Part shown: piece after piece, positions 50,053-57,994 of the stretch
Layout: each line of letters opens with the position of its first letter
How positions within the stretch are numbered: position 1 is the first letter of the stretch
Assembly (NCBI GenBank): GCA_002101905.1
Contig: LQPU01000037.1
Location: forward strand, 310,001 to 374,000
Origin: Mycobacterium shimoidei
Lineage (GTDB): Bacteria > Actinomycetota > Actinomycetes > Mycobacteriales > Mycobacteriaceae
Reading direction: 5' to 3'
DNA length: 64,000 bases
The notes under the pieces: model-generated
What the model was told of the DNA's origin: nothing
Database searches by the model: none
The model's input: the letters and a program-made list of their open reading frames with translations, nothing else
Program-made: the position numbers and the translations under genes

Positions 50053-51624
50053 GTGCAGCACCCGCTGGACGGCACCGCCGCGGCGCCGCGGCTGGATGTG
50101 CGGCTGGTGCCGGCCGCGCTGGTCGGCTGGATGGTCACCGCCGCCGGGATCGTCTGGCCCGTCGGCAAAGTCATCGGCGCGATATGCGGTCTAGGTGCTC
50201 TGGTGGGCGCATTGTTGTGGCGCGCGGATACCCGAACTGCGCGGCTACGGACAATCGGCATAAGCCTGACCGCAGTCGGTTTGGTGGGCGCCGGTTTTGG
50301 GTTCGCAATTGCGTTGCGCGCCAATGCGGTCGCTCACCATCCGATTACCGCCGCGTTCGGAACGGCGGCGCAGGTTTCGGTGACGCCCAGCGAAAGCGCG
50401 GTGGCGCTTGGCGGCGCCCGGCTGATGGTTCGCGCCACGATCCAGCGGCTGGGCGAGCAGCAGATATCGGGCCGGGTAGTGGTTTTCGCGCCGGCACACG
50501 CTTTCAACGATGTGATGGTGGGTCAGCCGTTGCGGTTCCGGGCGCGAATCACCCGGCCCACCCGCCGAGACTTGACGGTGGCGGTGCTCAACGCAATCGG
50601 AGCGCCGACGACGGGTCGCGCCGCGTTGCCGCACCGGGCAGCACACGCCGTGCGTACTCGGTTCGCCGCGGCGGCTCGCCGCGTGCTGCCGGCCGGCCAA
50701 GCGGCCATGCTGCCCGCGCTGGTGCTCGGCGACACATCGGCGGTGACGACAACGACCAGTCGGGAATTCCGGGCGGCCGGGTTGACGCATCTCATGGCCG
50801 TCTCCGGGGCCAACGTGACGATTGTCTGCGGTGCAGTGCTGTTCTCCGCGCGGCTGGTGGGCCCGCGGGTGGCAGTGGCGCTGGCCGCTGTCGCCTTGGT
50901 GGTGTTCGTGATCGTGGTGCAGCCGACGGCCAGCGTGCTGCGGGCAGCGGTGATGGGCGCCATTGCGTTGGTGGGGGTGTTGTCAGCCCGACGCCGCCAA
51001 GCGATTCCGGCGCTGTCGGCGAGCGTGCTGCTGTTGATGGCGGTGGCCCCGCAGCTCGCAGTCGACGTGGGCTTCGCGCTGTCAGTGGTGGCCACCGCCG
51101 CGCTGGTCGTGGTCGCCCCGGTCTGGTCGCAGCGCCTGGTCGCGGCGGGCTGGCCCAAACCGCTGGCCGACGCGATGTGCGTGGCCTGGGCCGCGCAGGT
51201 GGTGACCGCCCCGTTGATCGCCGGGATCTCCGGGCGGGTCAGCCTGGTCGCGGCGGGCGCCAACCTCGCGGTGGCGCCGCTGATCGCGCCGATCACCGTG
51301 CTCGGCAGCGCCGCGGCCGCGCTGTGCGTGTTCTGGCCGGCCGGAGGTCAGCTGTTGATCCGGTTCACCGGACCCGAGTTGTGGTGGGTGATCAACGCCG
51401 CGCACTGGGCCGCCGGCGTGCCGGCGGCCAGCGTGCCGGTTCCGTCCGGCGTCGCCGGCGTGCTGCTTGTCGCCGAACTGGCAGTGCTGGTGGTGGTGCT
51501 CTGGCGGTGGCAGTGGTTTCGGGTGGCGATGGCCATCTGCGCCATCGGCCTGCTGGCCTGGTCGTTGTCGGGGTTGGTGCCGGGCGGGTCTGTGTCGGCC
51601 GGCCATGACACGATCAAGCGGTGA
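50053..51624 (+). CDS. comEC: ComEC/Rec2-type membrane channel, short form
   Basis: A 523-residue polytopic membrane protein with the Competence domain: [40 protein letters not shown] and many TM helices to the C-terminus. It ends after the membrane part and lacks the metallo-beta-lactamase domain of full-length ComEC (about 750 residues), in line with the mycobacterial version (Rv2414c is similar in size). The start GTG at 50053 lies 5 bp after comEA. It overlaps holA at GTGA. Confidence 0.92.
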   Translation: MQHPLDGTAAAPRLDVRLVPAALVGWMVTAAGIVWPVGKVIGAICGLGALVGALLWRADTRTARLRTIGISLTAVGLVGAGFGFAIALRANAVAHHPITAAFGTAAQVSVTPSESAVALGGARLMVRATIQRLGEQQISGRVVVFAPAHAFNDVMVGQPLRFRARITRPTRRDLTVAVLNAIGAPTTGRAALPHRAAHAVRTRFAAAARRVLPAGQAAMLPALVLGDTSAVTTTTSREFRAAGLTHLMAVSGANVTIVCGAVLFSARLVGPRVAVALAAVALVVFVIVVQPTASVLRAAVMGAIALVGVLSARRRQAIPALSASVLLLMAVAPQLAVDVGFALSVVATAALVVVAPVWSQRLVAAGWPKPLADAMCVAWAAQVVTAPLIAGISGRVSLVAAGANLAVAPLIAPITVLGSAAAALCVFWPAGGQLLIRFTGPELWWVINAAHWAAGVPAASVPVPSGVAGVLLVAELAVLVVVLWRWQWFRVAMAICAIGLLAWSLSGLVPGGSVSAGHDTIKR

Positions 51625-52580
51625 GCCAGGCGTTACACCTCGTGCTGGGTGATGAGGAATTACTCGTCGAGCGGGCGGTAGCCGAGGTGATGCGGTCGGC
51701 GCGGCAGCGGGCCGGCACCGAGGACGTGCCGGTGAGCCGGCTGCGGGCCGGCGAGGTGAGCACCTACGAGCTCGCCGAGCTGCTGAGCCCGTCATTGTTC
51801 GCCGACGAGCGGCTGGTGGTGCTCGACGCCGCCGCCGAGGCGGGCAAGGACGCCGCCGAGGTGATCGCCTCAGCCGCAGGCGACATCCCGGCGGGCACGG
51901 TGCTGGTCGTCGTGCATTCCGGTGGGGGGCGCGCGAAGGCACTGGCCGGCCAGCTGCAGGCGCTCGGCGCGCAGGTACACCACTGTGCACGGATCACCAA
52001 ACCCAGCGAACGCGCTGAGTTCGTCCGCAACGAGTTTCGCTCGCTGGGCGTCAAAGTCAGTCAAGATACGGTCAGCGCGCTGCTCGACGCGATCGGCTCG
52101 GATATCCGCGAACTCGCTTCGGCCTGTTCACAATTGGTGGCCGACACCGCGGGCCACGTCGATGTTGCCGCGGTGCGGCGCTATCACAGTGGCAAAGCCG
52201 AAGTGAAAGGATTCGACATCGCCGACAAGGCGGTCGTCGGCGACGTCGAAGGAGCGGTCGAGGCGTTGCGGTGGGCGATGATGCGCGGCGAGCCGCATGT
52301 GGTGTTGGCCGACGCGCTGGCCGAGGCGATACACGCCATCGGCCGGGTGGGACCTATGTCGGGTGATCCGTACCGGCTGGCCAGTGAACTCGGCATGCCG
52401 CCGTGGCGGGTGCAGAAGGCGCAAAAGCAGGCCCGCGGCTGGTCGCGTGACACGGTGGCGACGGCGATGAGGCTCGTCGCGGCCCTGAACGCCGATGTGA
52501 AGGGGGCGGCCGCCGACGCCGATTACGCGCTGGAGGCCGCGGTACGCAGGGTGGCCGAACTGGCCGGACGGCACCGCTGA
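51621..52580 (+). CDS. holA: DNA polymerase III subunit delta
   Basis: A 319-residue clamp-loader subunit that opens the beta clamp. Features: [17 protein letters not shown] at the N-terminus, [34 protein letters not shown], and the C-terminal collar region [19 protein letters not shown] start at 51621 overlaps the comEC stop. Convergent with rpsT, with a 4-bp gap between the stops. Orthologue in position of Rv2413c. Confidence 0.96.
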   Translation: MSQALHLVLGDEELLVERAVAEVMRSARQRAGTEDVPVSRLRAGEVSTYELAELLSPSLFADERLVVLDAAAEAGKDAAEVIASAAGDIPAGTVLVVVHSGGGRAKALAGQLQALGAQVHHCARITKPSERAEFVRNEFRSLGVKVSQDTVSALLDAIGSDIRELASACSQLVADTAGHVDVAAVRRYHSGKAEVKGFDIADKAVVGDVEGAVEALRWAMMRGEPHVVLADALAEAIHAIGRVGPMSGDPYRLASELGMPPWRVQKAQKQARGWSRDTVATAMRLVAALNADVKGAAADADYALEAAVRRVAELAGRHR

Positions 52581-52584
52581 GCGC

Positions 52585-52845
52585 TCAGAGCTTGTTGAAC
52601 GCCTGGGCCAGCGCCGACTTCTTGTTCGCCGCCTGATTCTTGTGGATCACGCCCTTGCTGGCCGCCTTGTCCAGCTTGCGGCTGGTTGACACCAGCAATT
52701 CGGCGGCCTTGTCCTTCTCGCCGGCCTCGGCGGCCTCACGGAACGCGCGGATAGCCGTGCGGAGCGACGACTTCACCGACTTGTTGCGCAGACGCCGGCG
52801 CTCGTTGGTGCGATTGCGCTTCTGCTGCGACTTGATGTTGGCCAC
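52585..52845 (-). CDS. rpsT: 30S ribosomal protein S20
   Basis: An 86-residue basic protein with the S20 pattern [20 protein letters not shown] and [20 protein letters not shown]. It binds 16S rRNA in the 30S subunit. The start is a GTG at 52843-52845 with AAGGA upstream. The order holA-rpsT (convergent) is conserved in mycobacteria. Confidence 0.98.
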   Translation of the reverse strand: MANIKSQQKRNRTNERRRLRNKSVKSSLRTAIRAFREAAEAGEKDKAAELLVSTSRKLDKAASKGVIHKNQAANKKSALAQAFNKL

Positions 52846-52998
52846 GCGTCAGTTCCTTCGTCGATCTCAGTGGGGAGTTTTAGGGCTTCCAGATGTCTGG
52901 CCAGCGACTGACCAGGGTATCAGTCGAGGCGTGTTGTGCCCAAGTTCGCCCGAAGTCGATCATCGCCAGATGCGCGAAAGCCTCATATCGTGCAGGTC

Positions 52999-53688
52999 AT
53001 GAATAGTTCAGCGGCGGATGCGAAGGGGCGCCACCGCGGCTTGCCGCTGGTTGTGTGGGCCGCGTTGTCGCTAGGCCTGCTGTTCGGGGCGAACGCCGTC
53101 GGGGTGGTGCTCGGCGGTGTGATGCCGCTGCCGTACGGCCCGGCTGGGCCCATCCGGCACTACGTCGCCACCCAACCGACGGCCGTGCACGTCATGGCGG
53201 TCGGTGTGTTTGCGTCGGCGGTGCCGTTAGCGGTTTACGCGGCGACGGTCAGCGCGCGGTTACGTCAGCTCGGGGCCAGCGCCGTCGCTGCAACGATCGC
53301 GCTGACCGGCGGAACCCTGGCCGCCGGCGCGTTGGCGACGACGGGCTTGGTCGGCTGGATCTTGTCGCGGCCCGACATCAGCCCGGACAGGCACTTGATT
53401 GGGGCGCTGTATTACCTGGCCTTTCTTACCGGCGGTCCCGCGCACATCGTGGCGCTGGGTTTGCTTGTGATCGGGATGTCGATGCCCAGTTTGAAACTGC
53501 GCTTGTTGCCCCAGACTCTGGCTCGGGTCGGAGTGGGGATCGGCGCGTTCGCCGAACTGGCGACGTTGGTGCTGATATGGTCGCCGCTCGCAGTGATGCT
53601 GCCTATCGCGCGGGTAGCGGGGCTGCTCTGGCTTCTCGTTGCCGCCGCGCTATTGCCGCTGCAGCGCAACGACGTTCGCGCCACTTGA
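52999..53688 (+). CDS. Hypothetical polytopic membrane protein
   Basis: A 229-residue protein with about six TM segments (VVWAALSLGLLFGANAVGVV, VHVMAVGVFASAVPLAVYAA, ATIALTGGTLAAGALATTGL, LIGALYYLAFLTGGPAHIVA, GVGIGAFAELATLVLIWSPL, VAGLLWLLVAAALLPL). The layout resembles DUF4386-like small membrane proteins, but I do not recognise a family with confidence. The start at 52999 follows a TATCGT box by 8 bases. It occupies the place of the Rv2411c-Rv2409c genes of M. tuberculosis, which are missing. Its stop directly abuts the RNase Z stop. Confidence 0.75.
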   Translation: MNSSAADAKGRHRGLPLVVWAALSLGLLFGANAVGVVLGGVMPLPYGPAGPIRHYVATQPTAVHVMAVGVFASAVPLAVYAATVSARLRQLGASAVAATIALTGGTLAAGALATTGLVGWILSRPDISPDRHLIGALYYLAFLTGGPAHIVALGLLVIGMSMPSLKLRLLPQTLARVGVGIGAFAELATLVLIWSPLAVMLPIARVAGLLWLLVAAALLPLQRNDVRAT

Positions 53689-54531
53689 TCAGGTGCGCGG
53701 ATGGATTTCAACCCGGTGCAGGTCATCGCCGAGTTCGATCCGGCCGTCGAACGCACCGGCCGCCAGCGCGCGCCACTGGTCTTCTTGGCCCGAGACCACC
53801 CCTGGCACATAGTGGGTCAGCACCAGGGTCGCCACACCCGCGCGCTGCGCCGTGTCGGCGGCCTGCTCCACCGACGAGTGGTAGTCGCAGATGTCCCTGA
53901 TCCGCTGTTGCGGTAGCTGAGCGACGATGTCTTTGCGAATCACGGTGTGCACCAAAGCATCCGCCGCCGAGGCCAGCTGGTCCAACGACTCGCAGGGCAC
54001 GGTGTCGCCGGCCAGCACAACCGAAGCGCCGCCGGACTCGATGCGAAAACCGATGGTCGGCGTCACCGGCCGGTGATCAGTCGGCGCCACCCGGATCGAA
54101 ACGCCGTCGCGGTCCCACACGGCACCCTCGGTGTATTCGTGCACGTCAAGCGCGGGCCCGGCGGTTAGGTCGGCGTGGTGAGCGATCCGGTAGCCGATGT
54201 CATGGCCGAACGCTTTGAGGGTCGCTTCGACCACCTCCGCGGTGCCCGGCGGCCCGATGATCGGTAGCGGGACCGGCGCGGGGGCGAACGTCGTGACCCA
54301 ACGGGTGATCAACACGTCGCCGAGATCGGCGATGTGGTCACTGTGCAAGTGGGTGAGCAGCAGCGCCGATAATGCGTTGGCGCCCAGGCCGATTGCGGCC
54401 ATCCGCTGTAACACGCCGCGCCCACAGTCGACCAAGAATGCTTGTCCGCCGGCGCGGACCAGCGTCGACGGCCCGGCCCGGTCCGGGTCGGGGATGGGGC
54501 TTCCGGTGCCGAGCAGGGTGATGTCGATCAT
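53689..54531 (-). CDS. rnz: Ribonuclease Z family metallo-beta-lactamase
   Basis: A 280-residue metallo-hydrolase. The zinc motif HLHSDH is in [15 protein letters not shown]; the N-terminus [20 protein letters not shown] and the later VVLAGDT and VLTHYVP segments complete the metal site. RNase Z trims 3' trailers of tRNA precursors. The start ATG at 54531 is chosen because the extra upstream residues (MMWV) are not conserved. Orthologue in position of Rv2407. Confidence 0.92.
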   Translation of the reverse strand: MIDITLLGTGSPIPDPDRAGPSTLVRAGGQAFLVDCGRGVLQRMAAIGLGANALSALLLTHLHSDHIADLGDVLITRWVTTFAPAPVPLPIIGPPGTAEVVEATLKAFGHDIGYRIAHHADLTAGPALDVHEYTEGAVWDRDGVSIRVAPTDHRPVTPTIGFRIESGGASVVLAGDTVPCESLDQLASAADALVHTVIRKDIVAQLPQQRIRDICDYHSSVEQAADTAQRAGVATLVLTHYVPGVVSGQEDQWRALAAGAFDGRIELGDDLHRVEIHPRT

Positions 54532-54916
54532 GACCCACATCATGCCCAGTCGACACGTCGCCGCGGGGCAGATGGCGAGACACCGCTACGCTCGCCGTCA
54601 ACCGATGAACCCTACGTTTGGGTGCCGGGCGAACCGGGCGAACCGGGCGCGCCGGGTGTCGCCGTGCTGTCGGTCCCGTTGACCTCAGCGGTACCGGGTT
54701 GGCCTGGCTGGCCGGCCGCACCGGGATCCGGAGCGTCGCCGCCGTTGCCGCCGTCGCCGGCCTCCCCGGTTGCGGGACTGTGTTCTCAGGCTTCGTTCAG
54801 CCGCAACGGCGCCGTAGCGAACGCCCGCCGACGTATCAGTTTCGGTTCTGACCCCCACGCAACGAAAAATGGCCGTAGCCTGGTGTGAACCCGATCACAA
54901 CTGGCGGGAGGCCTGG
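54532..54916. other. Intergenic region with low-complexity Gly/Pro-coding tract
   Basis: A 385-bp gap between divergent RNase Z and CBS-protein genes. The right part holds the CBS gene promoter and leader; the middle (about 54612-54785) carries a repetitive Gly/Pro/Asp-coding tract described separately. No functional gene can be supported. In M. tuberculosis this neighbourhood holds PE24. Confidence 0.5.
54612..54785 (-). pseudogene. Collagen-like/PGRS-like coding remnant without start codon
   Basis: The minus-strand frame from 54785 to a TAG at 54612-54614 reads Gly/Pro/Asp-rich (GDGGNGGDAPDPG, then AAGQPGQPGTAEV and ATPGAPGSPGSPGTQT), as at the ends of PE_PGRS or secreted repeat proteins. 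There is no ATG or GTG in the 57 codons and an in-frame TGA lies just upstream, so it is at best a decayed gene end. The plus strand also reads GEPGEPGAPG, so chance low complexity is a real alternative. Confidence 0.3.
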
Positions 54917-55345
54917 ATGCGAATTGCGGATGTGTTGCGGAACAAAGGCGCGGCGGTGATGACCATCAATCCCGACGCGACGGTGGCCGAATTGCTTGCC
55001 GGTCTGGCCGAGCACAACATCGGTGCCATGGTGGTGTCTGGCCCCGATGGTGTTGCGGGCATTGTTTCGGAGCGCGACGTGGTACGCGCACTGCACAAGC
55101 ACGGGCCCAGCCTGCTGGCCCGGCCGGTCAAGAAGATCATGACGGCCGTGGTGTCGACGTGCACCAGGTCCGACTCGGTGGACGACATCAGTGTGCTGAT
55201 GACTCAGAATCGCGTCCGGCATGTCCCGGTGATCGAGAGCGGAAAACTGCTCGGGATCGTCAGTATCGGCGACGTCGTCAAGAGCCGTATCGAACAATTG
55301 CTGGCCGAGCACCAGCAGCTGCAGTCCTACATCACCCAGGGCTGA
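54917..55345 (+). CDS. CBS-domain pair protein
   Basis: A 142-residue protein made of two CBS repeats: VMTINPDATVAELLAGLAEH with GIVSERDVVRALHKHG, and IMTAVVSTCTRSDSVDDIS with LLGIVSIGDVVKSRIEQL. CBS pairs bind adenine nucleotides and serve as energy sensors; the partner is unknown. The start at 54917 (MRIADVLRNKG) is marked by gggagg eight bases upstream and gives the same length as Rv2406c. The longer frame from 54869 is not conserved. Confidence 0.92.
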   Translation: MRIADVLRNKGAAVMTINPDATVAELLAGLAEHNIGAMVVSGPDGVAGIVSERDVVRALHKHGPSLLARPVKKIMTAVVSTCTRSDSVDDISVLMTQNRVRHVPVIESGKLLGIVSIGDVVKSRIEQLLAEHQQLQSYITQG

Positions 55346-55355
55346 GCCGGACGGC

Positions 55356-55967
55356 TCAGCTCCACGAGTAGTCGGCGCGCAGCCGGGCGGCCACCATGTC
55401 GAAGGTTTCGCGTTGCAGGATCGCGCCCTCCCGGCGGATGCCCTCCTCCGGCACGTCGAGCACCCGGTCCAGGCGTACCCAGCTCGGTCGGCGCTCGTCA
55501 TCCCAGCTGCCGCTGCCGATTCCGACCCAGTTGCGGTCGGCGCTGTGGGGCTGCTGGCTGGACAGCATCAGCCCGAGCAGGGTGTGCCGGTCGCGGCCGA
55601 CCACCAGGACGGGGCGGTCCTTGCCGCGGGTGGGGTCGTCTTCGTAGGCAACCCAGGTCCACACGATCTCACCCGGGTCAGCGCGACCGTCGAGGTCGGG
55701 GGCGTAGACGAGCTTTCGGGCGCGGTGCGCGGTGGGGACGCTGACGCGGGTTACCGGACGGCCCGTGCTGATCTCGGCCGGTGGTTCGGACGCCGAGCCG
55801 GTGAGAACGTCGATACCGAGCTTGATGCCCCGCTGGATGCCCTCCCGCATCGCCGGCGAGTTCTGCAGCTGGCGGATGAATTTCGGCGCCTCGTTGAAGA
55901 CCAGGTTTCCCAGATTTCTCTGAAACCCCTGCAGCGTCTTCCACTGCCCTTTCCCTGCAGACGGCAT
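55356..55967 (-). CDS. PemK/MazF-fold protein, orphan
   Basis: A 203-residue protein. The C-terminal half has the PemK/MazF barrel pattern: GEIVWTWVAYEDDPTRGKDR, PVLVVGRDRHTLLGLMLSSQ, and WVRLDRVLDVPEEGIRREGA near the end. The N-terminal 80 residues form a helical extension not seen in ordinary MazF toxins. No antitoxin-like small gene is adjacent, so it may not act as a classical toxin. The start at 55967 (MPSAGKGQWK) fits Rv2405, which is of similar length; the longer frame runs into the lepA promoter. Divergent from lepA, convergent with the CBS gene. Confidence 0.8.
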   Translation of the reverse strand: MPSAGKGQWKTLQGFQRNLGNLVFNEAPKFIRQLQNSPAMREGIQRGIKLGIDVLTGSASEPPAEISTGRPVTRVSVPTAHRARKLVYAPDLDGRADPGEIVWTWVAYEDDPTRGKDRPVLVVGRDRHTLLGLMLSSQQPHSADRNWVGIGSGSWDDERRPSWVRLDRVLDVPEEGIRREGAILQRETFDMVAARLRADYSWS

Positions 55968-55995
55968 ATTCGCAGCATAGGACTGCCCGGCGCGA

Positions 55996-57906
55996 TTGTG
56001 TCCGCGCGCGCTTGCCCCGATACCCTGGACATACCGCGCAGGACCCGTCCACCAGGAGATTCCCATCAGCAGTTTCGCCGACCAGACCTTCACGGCGCCG
56101 GCGCAGATTCGGAACTTCTGCATCATCGCCCACATCGATCACGGCAAGTCCACGCTGGCCGATCGGATGTTGCAGCTGACCGGTGTCGTCGACGAACGGT
56201 CGATGCGCGCGCAATACCTCGACCGGATGGACATCGAACGCGAACGCGGCATCACCATCAAGGCGCAGAACGTGCGGCTGCCCTGGCGAGTGGGGAACCA
56301 GGACTACGTGCTGCATCTGATCGACACCCCCGGCCACGTCGACTTCACCTACGAGGTGTCGCGGGCGCTGGCCGCCTGTGAGGGCGCGGTTCTGCTGGTC
56401 GACGCCGCTCAGGGCATCGAAGCGCAGACGCTGGCCAACCTGTACCTGGCGTTGGACCGCGACCTGGTGATCATCCCGGTGCTCAACAAGATCGACCTGC
56501 CCGCCGCCGAGCCCGACCGTTACGCCGCCGAGATCGCCCACATCATCGGCTGCGAACCCGGCGACGTGCTGCGCGTCTCCGGCAAGACCGGCGAGGGTGT
56601 GGCCGAGCTGCTGGATGCGGTCGTCAAGCAGGTTCCCCCGCCGCAGGGTGACGCTGAAGCTCCCACTCGGGCAATGATTTTCGACTCGGTCTATGACATC
56701 TACCGCGGTGTGGTGACCTACGTGCGGGTGGTCGACGGCAAGATCGTCCCGCGCGAACGCATTGCGATGATGTCGACCGGCGCCACCCACGAACTGCTTG
56801 AGGTCGGGATCGTCTCGCCCGAACCCAAGCCCAGCGACGGTCTGGGTGTGGGGGAGGTCGGGTACCTGATCACCGGAGTGAAGGACGTACGCCAGTCCAA
56901 GGTCGGCGACACGGTGACGACGGCCCGCCACGGCGCCACCGAACCGTTGACCGGTTACCGCGAACCCAAGCCGATGGTCTACTCCGGCCTGTATCCCGTC
57001 GACGGGTCGGACTATCCAAACCTGCGCGACGCGCTGGATCGGTTGCAGCTCAACGACGCAGCGCTCACCTACGAGCCGGAAACCTCGGTGGCGCTGGGCT
57101 TCGGTTTCCGCTGCGGGTTTTTGGGCCTGCTGCACATGGAGATCACCCGCGAGCGCTTGGAGCGCGAGTTCGACCTTGATCTGATCTCCACCTCACCCAA
57201 CGTGGTGTACCGGGTGATCAAGGACGACGGGACCGAGGTGCGGGTGACCAACCCGTCGGACTGGCCGGACGGCAAGATCAAAACGGTCTACGAGCCGATC
57301 GTGAAGACCACCATCATCGCGCCCAGTGAATTCATCGGCACGATCATGGAACTCTGCCAATCCCGTCGCGGCGAGATGGGCGGCATGGACTACCTGTCGC
57401 CGGAGCGCGTGGAGTTGCGCTACACAATGCCGTTGGGCGAGATCATCTTTGACTTCTTCGACTCGCTGAAGTCGCGCACGCGCGGCTACGCCAGCCTCGA
57501 CTACGAGGAGGCCGGCGAGCAAGAGGCGTCGCTGGTCAAAGTCGACATCCTGTTGCAGGGCGAGCCTGTCGACGCGTTCAGCGCGATCGTGCACAAGGAC
57601 GCCGCAGCCGCCTACGGCAACAAGATGACCACCAAACTCAAAGAGCTCATTCCGCGACAGCAGTTCGAGGTGCCGGTGCAGGCGGCGATCGGCTCTAAAA
57701 TAATTGCGCGAGAAAATATTCGCGCGATCCGCAAGGATGTGCTGTCCAAGTGCTATGGCGGTGACATCACCCGCAAGCGCAAACTGCTGGAAAAGCAGAA
57801 GGAAGGCAAGAAGCGGATGAAGACCATCGGTCGGGTGGACGTGCCGCAGGAAGCTTTCGTCGCCGCGTTGTCCACCGACGCCACGGGCGACAAAACGAAA
57901 AAGTAA
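55996..57906 (+). CDS. lepA: Elongation factor 4 (LepA)
   Basis: Translational GTPase that back-translocates stalled ribosomes. G-domain motifs: G1 [15 protein letters not shown]2/switch I region [13 protein letters not shown]3 [14 protein letters not shown]4 [12 protein letters not shown]; the C-terminal LepA-specific domain ends [20 protein letters not shown]. The start is uncertain. The only standard start codon after the last in-frame stop (55978) is TTG 55996, but a good -10 (TACCCT, 56021-56026) lies inside that frame and an AGGAG (56054-56058) precedes ATT/ATC codons at 56059 and 56065, where conservation (IPISSFAD) begins. Orthologue of Rv2404c. Confidence 0.96.
   Translation: MCPRALAPIPWTYRAGPVHQEIPISSFADQTFTAPAQIRNFCIIAHIDHGKSTLADRMLQLTGVVDERSMRAQYLDRMDIERERGITIKAQNVRLPWRVGNQDYVLHLIDTPGHVDFTYEVSRALAACEGAVLLVDAAQGIEAQTLANLYLALDRDLVIIPVLNKIDLPAAEPDRYAAEIAHIIGCEPGDVLRVSGKTGEGVAELLDAVVKQVPPPQGDAEAPTRAMIFDSVYDIYRGVVTYVRVVDGKIVPRERIAMMSTGATHELLEVGIVSPEPKPSDGLGVGEVGYLITGVKDVRQSKVGDTVTTARHGATEPLTGYREPKPMVYSGLYPVDGSDYPNLRDALDRLQLNDAALTYEPETSVALGFGFRCGFLGLLHMEITRERLEREFDLDLISTSPNVVYRVIKDDGTEVRVTNPSDWPDGKIKTVYEPIVKTTIIAPSEFIGTIMELCQSRRGEMGGMDYLSPERVELRYTMPLGEIIFDFFDSLKSRTRGYASLDYEEAGEQEASLVKVDILLQGEPVDAFSAIVHKDAAAAYGNKMTTKLKELIPRQQFEVPVQAAIGSKIIARENIRAIRKDVLSKCYGGDITRKRKLLEKQKEGKKRMKTIGRVDVPQEAFVAALSTDATGDKTKK
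56021..56026 (+). promoter_or_regulatory. Putative -10 box for lepA
   Basis: TACCCT in the context gataccctgga matches the TANNNT consensus; the same context occurs before proA (14729-14739). Transcription from here would begin near 56033, after the TTG at 55996, so that codon could not be the start on this transcript. Based on consensus and context only. Confidence 0.45.
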
Positions 57907-57924
57907 GGCCGCACTTGCGCGAGG

Positions 57925-57972
57925 GTGCGCAGTTGTACGCAATTTCTGGCGTGCAGGCGTACATCTGCGCAC
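57925..57972. repeat. Inverted repeat between convergent lepA and GH15 genes
   Basis: The 16-bp arms at 57925-57940 (gtgcgcagttgtacgc) and 57957-57972 (gcgtacatctgcgcac) are complementary with one mismatch around a 16-bp loop, and partial pairing extends outwards through gcgcga/tcgcgc to about 57915-57982. No T-run follows. A bidirectional terminator or dispersed intergenic repeat is likely. In M. tuberculosis lppR sits at this place; here the gap is only 88 bp. Confidence 0.65.
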
Positions 57973-57994
57973 GTTCGCGCCAAAGAAGGCTGGC

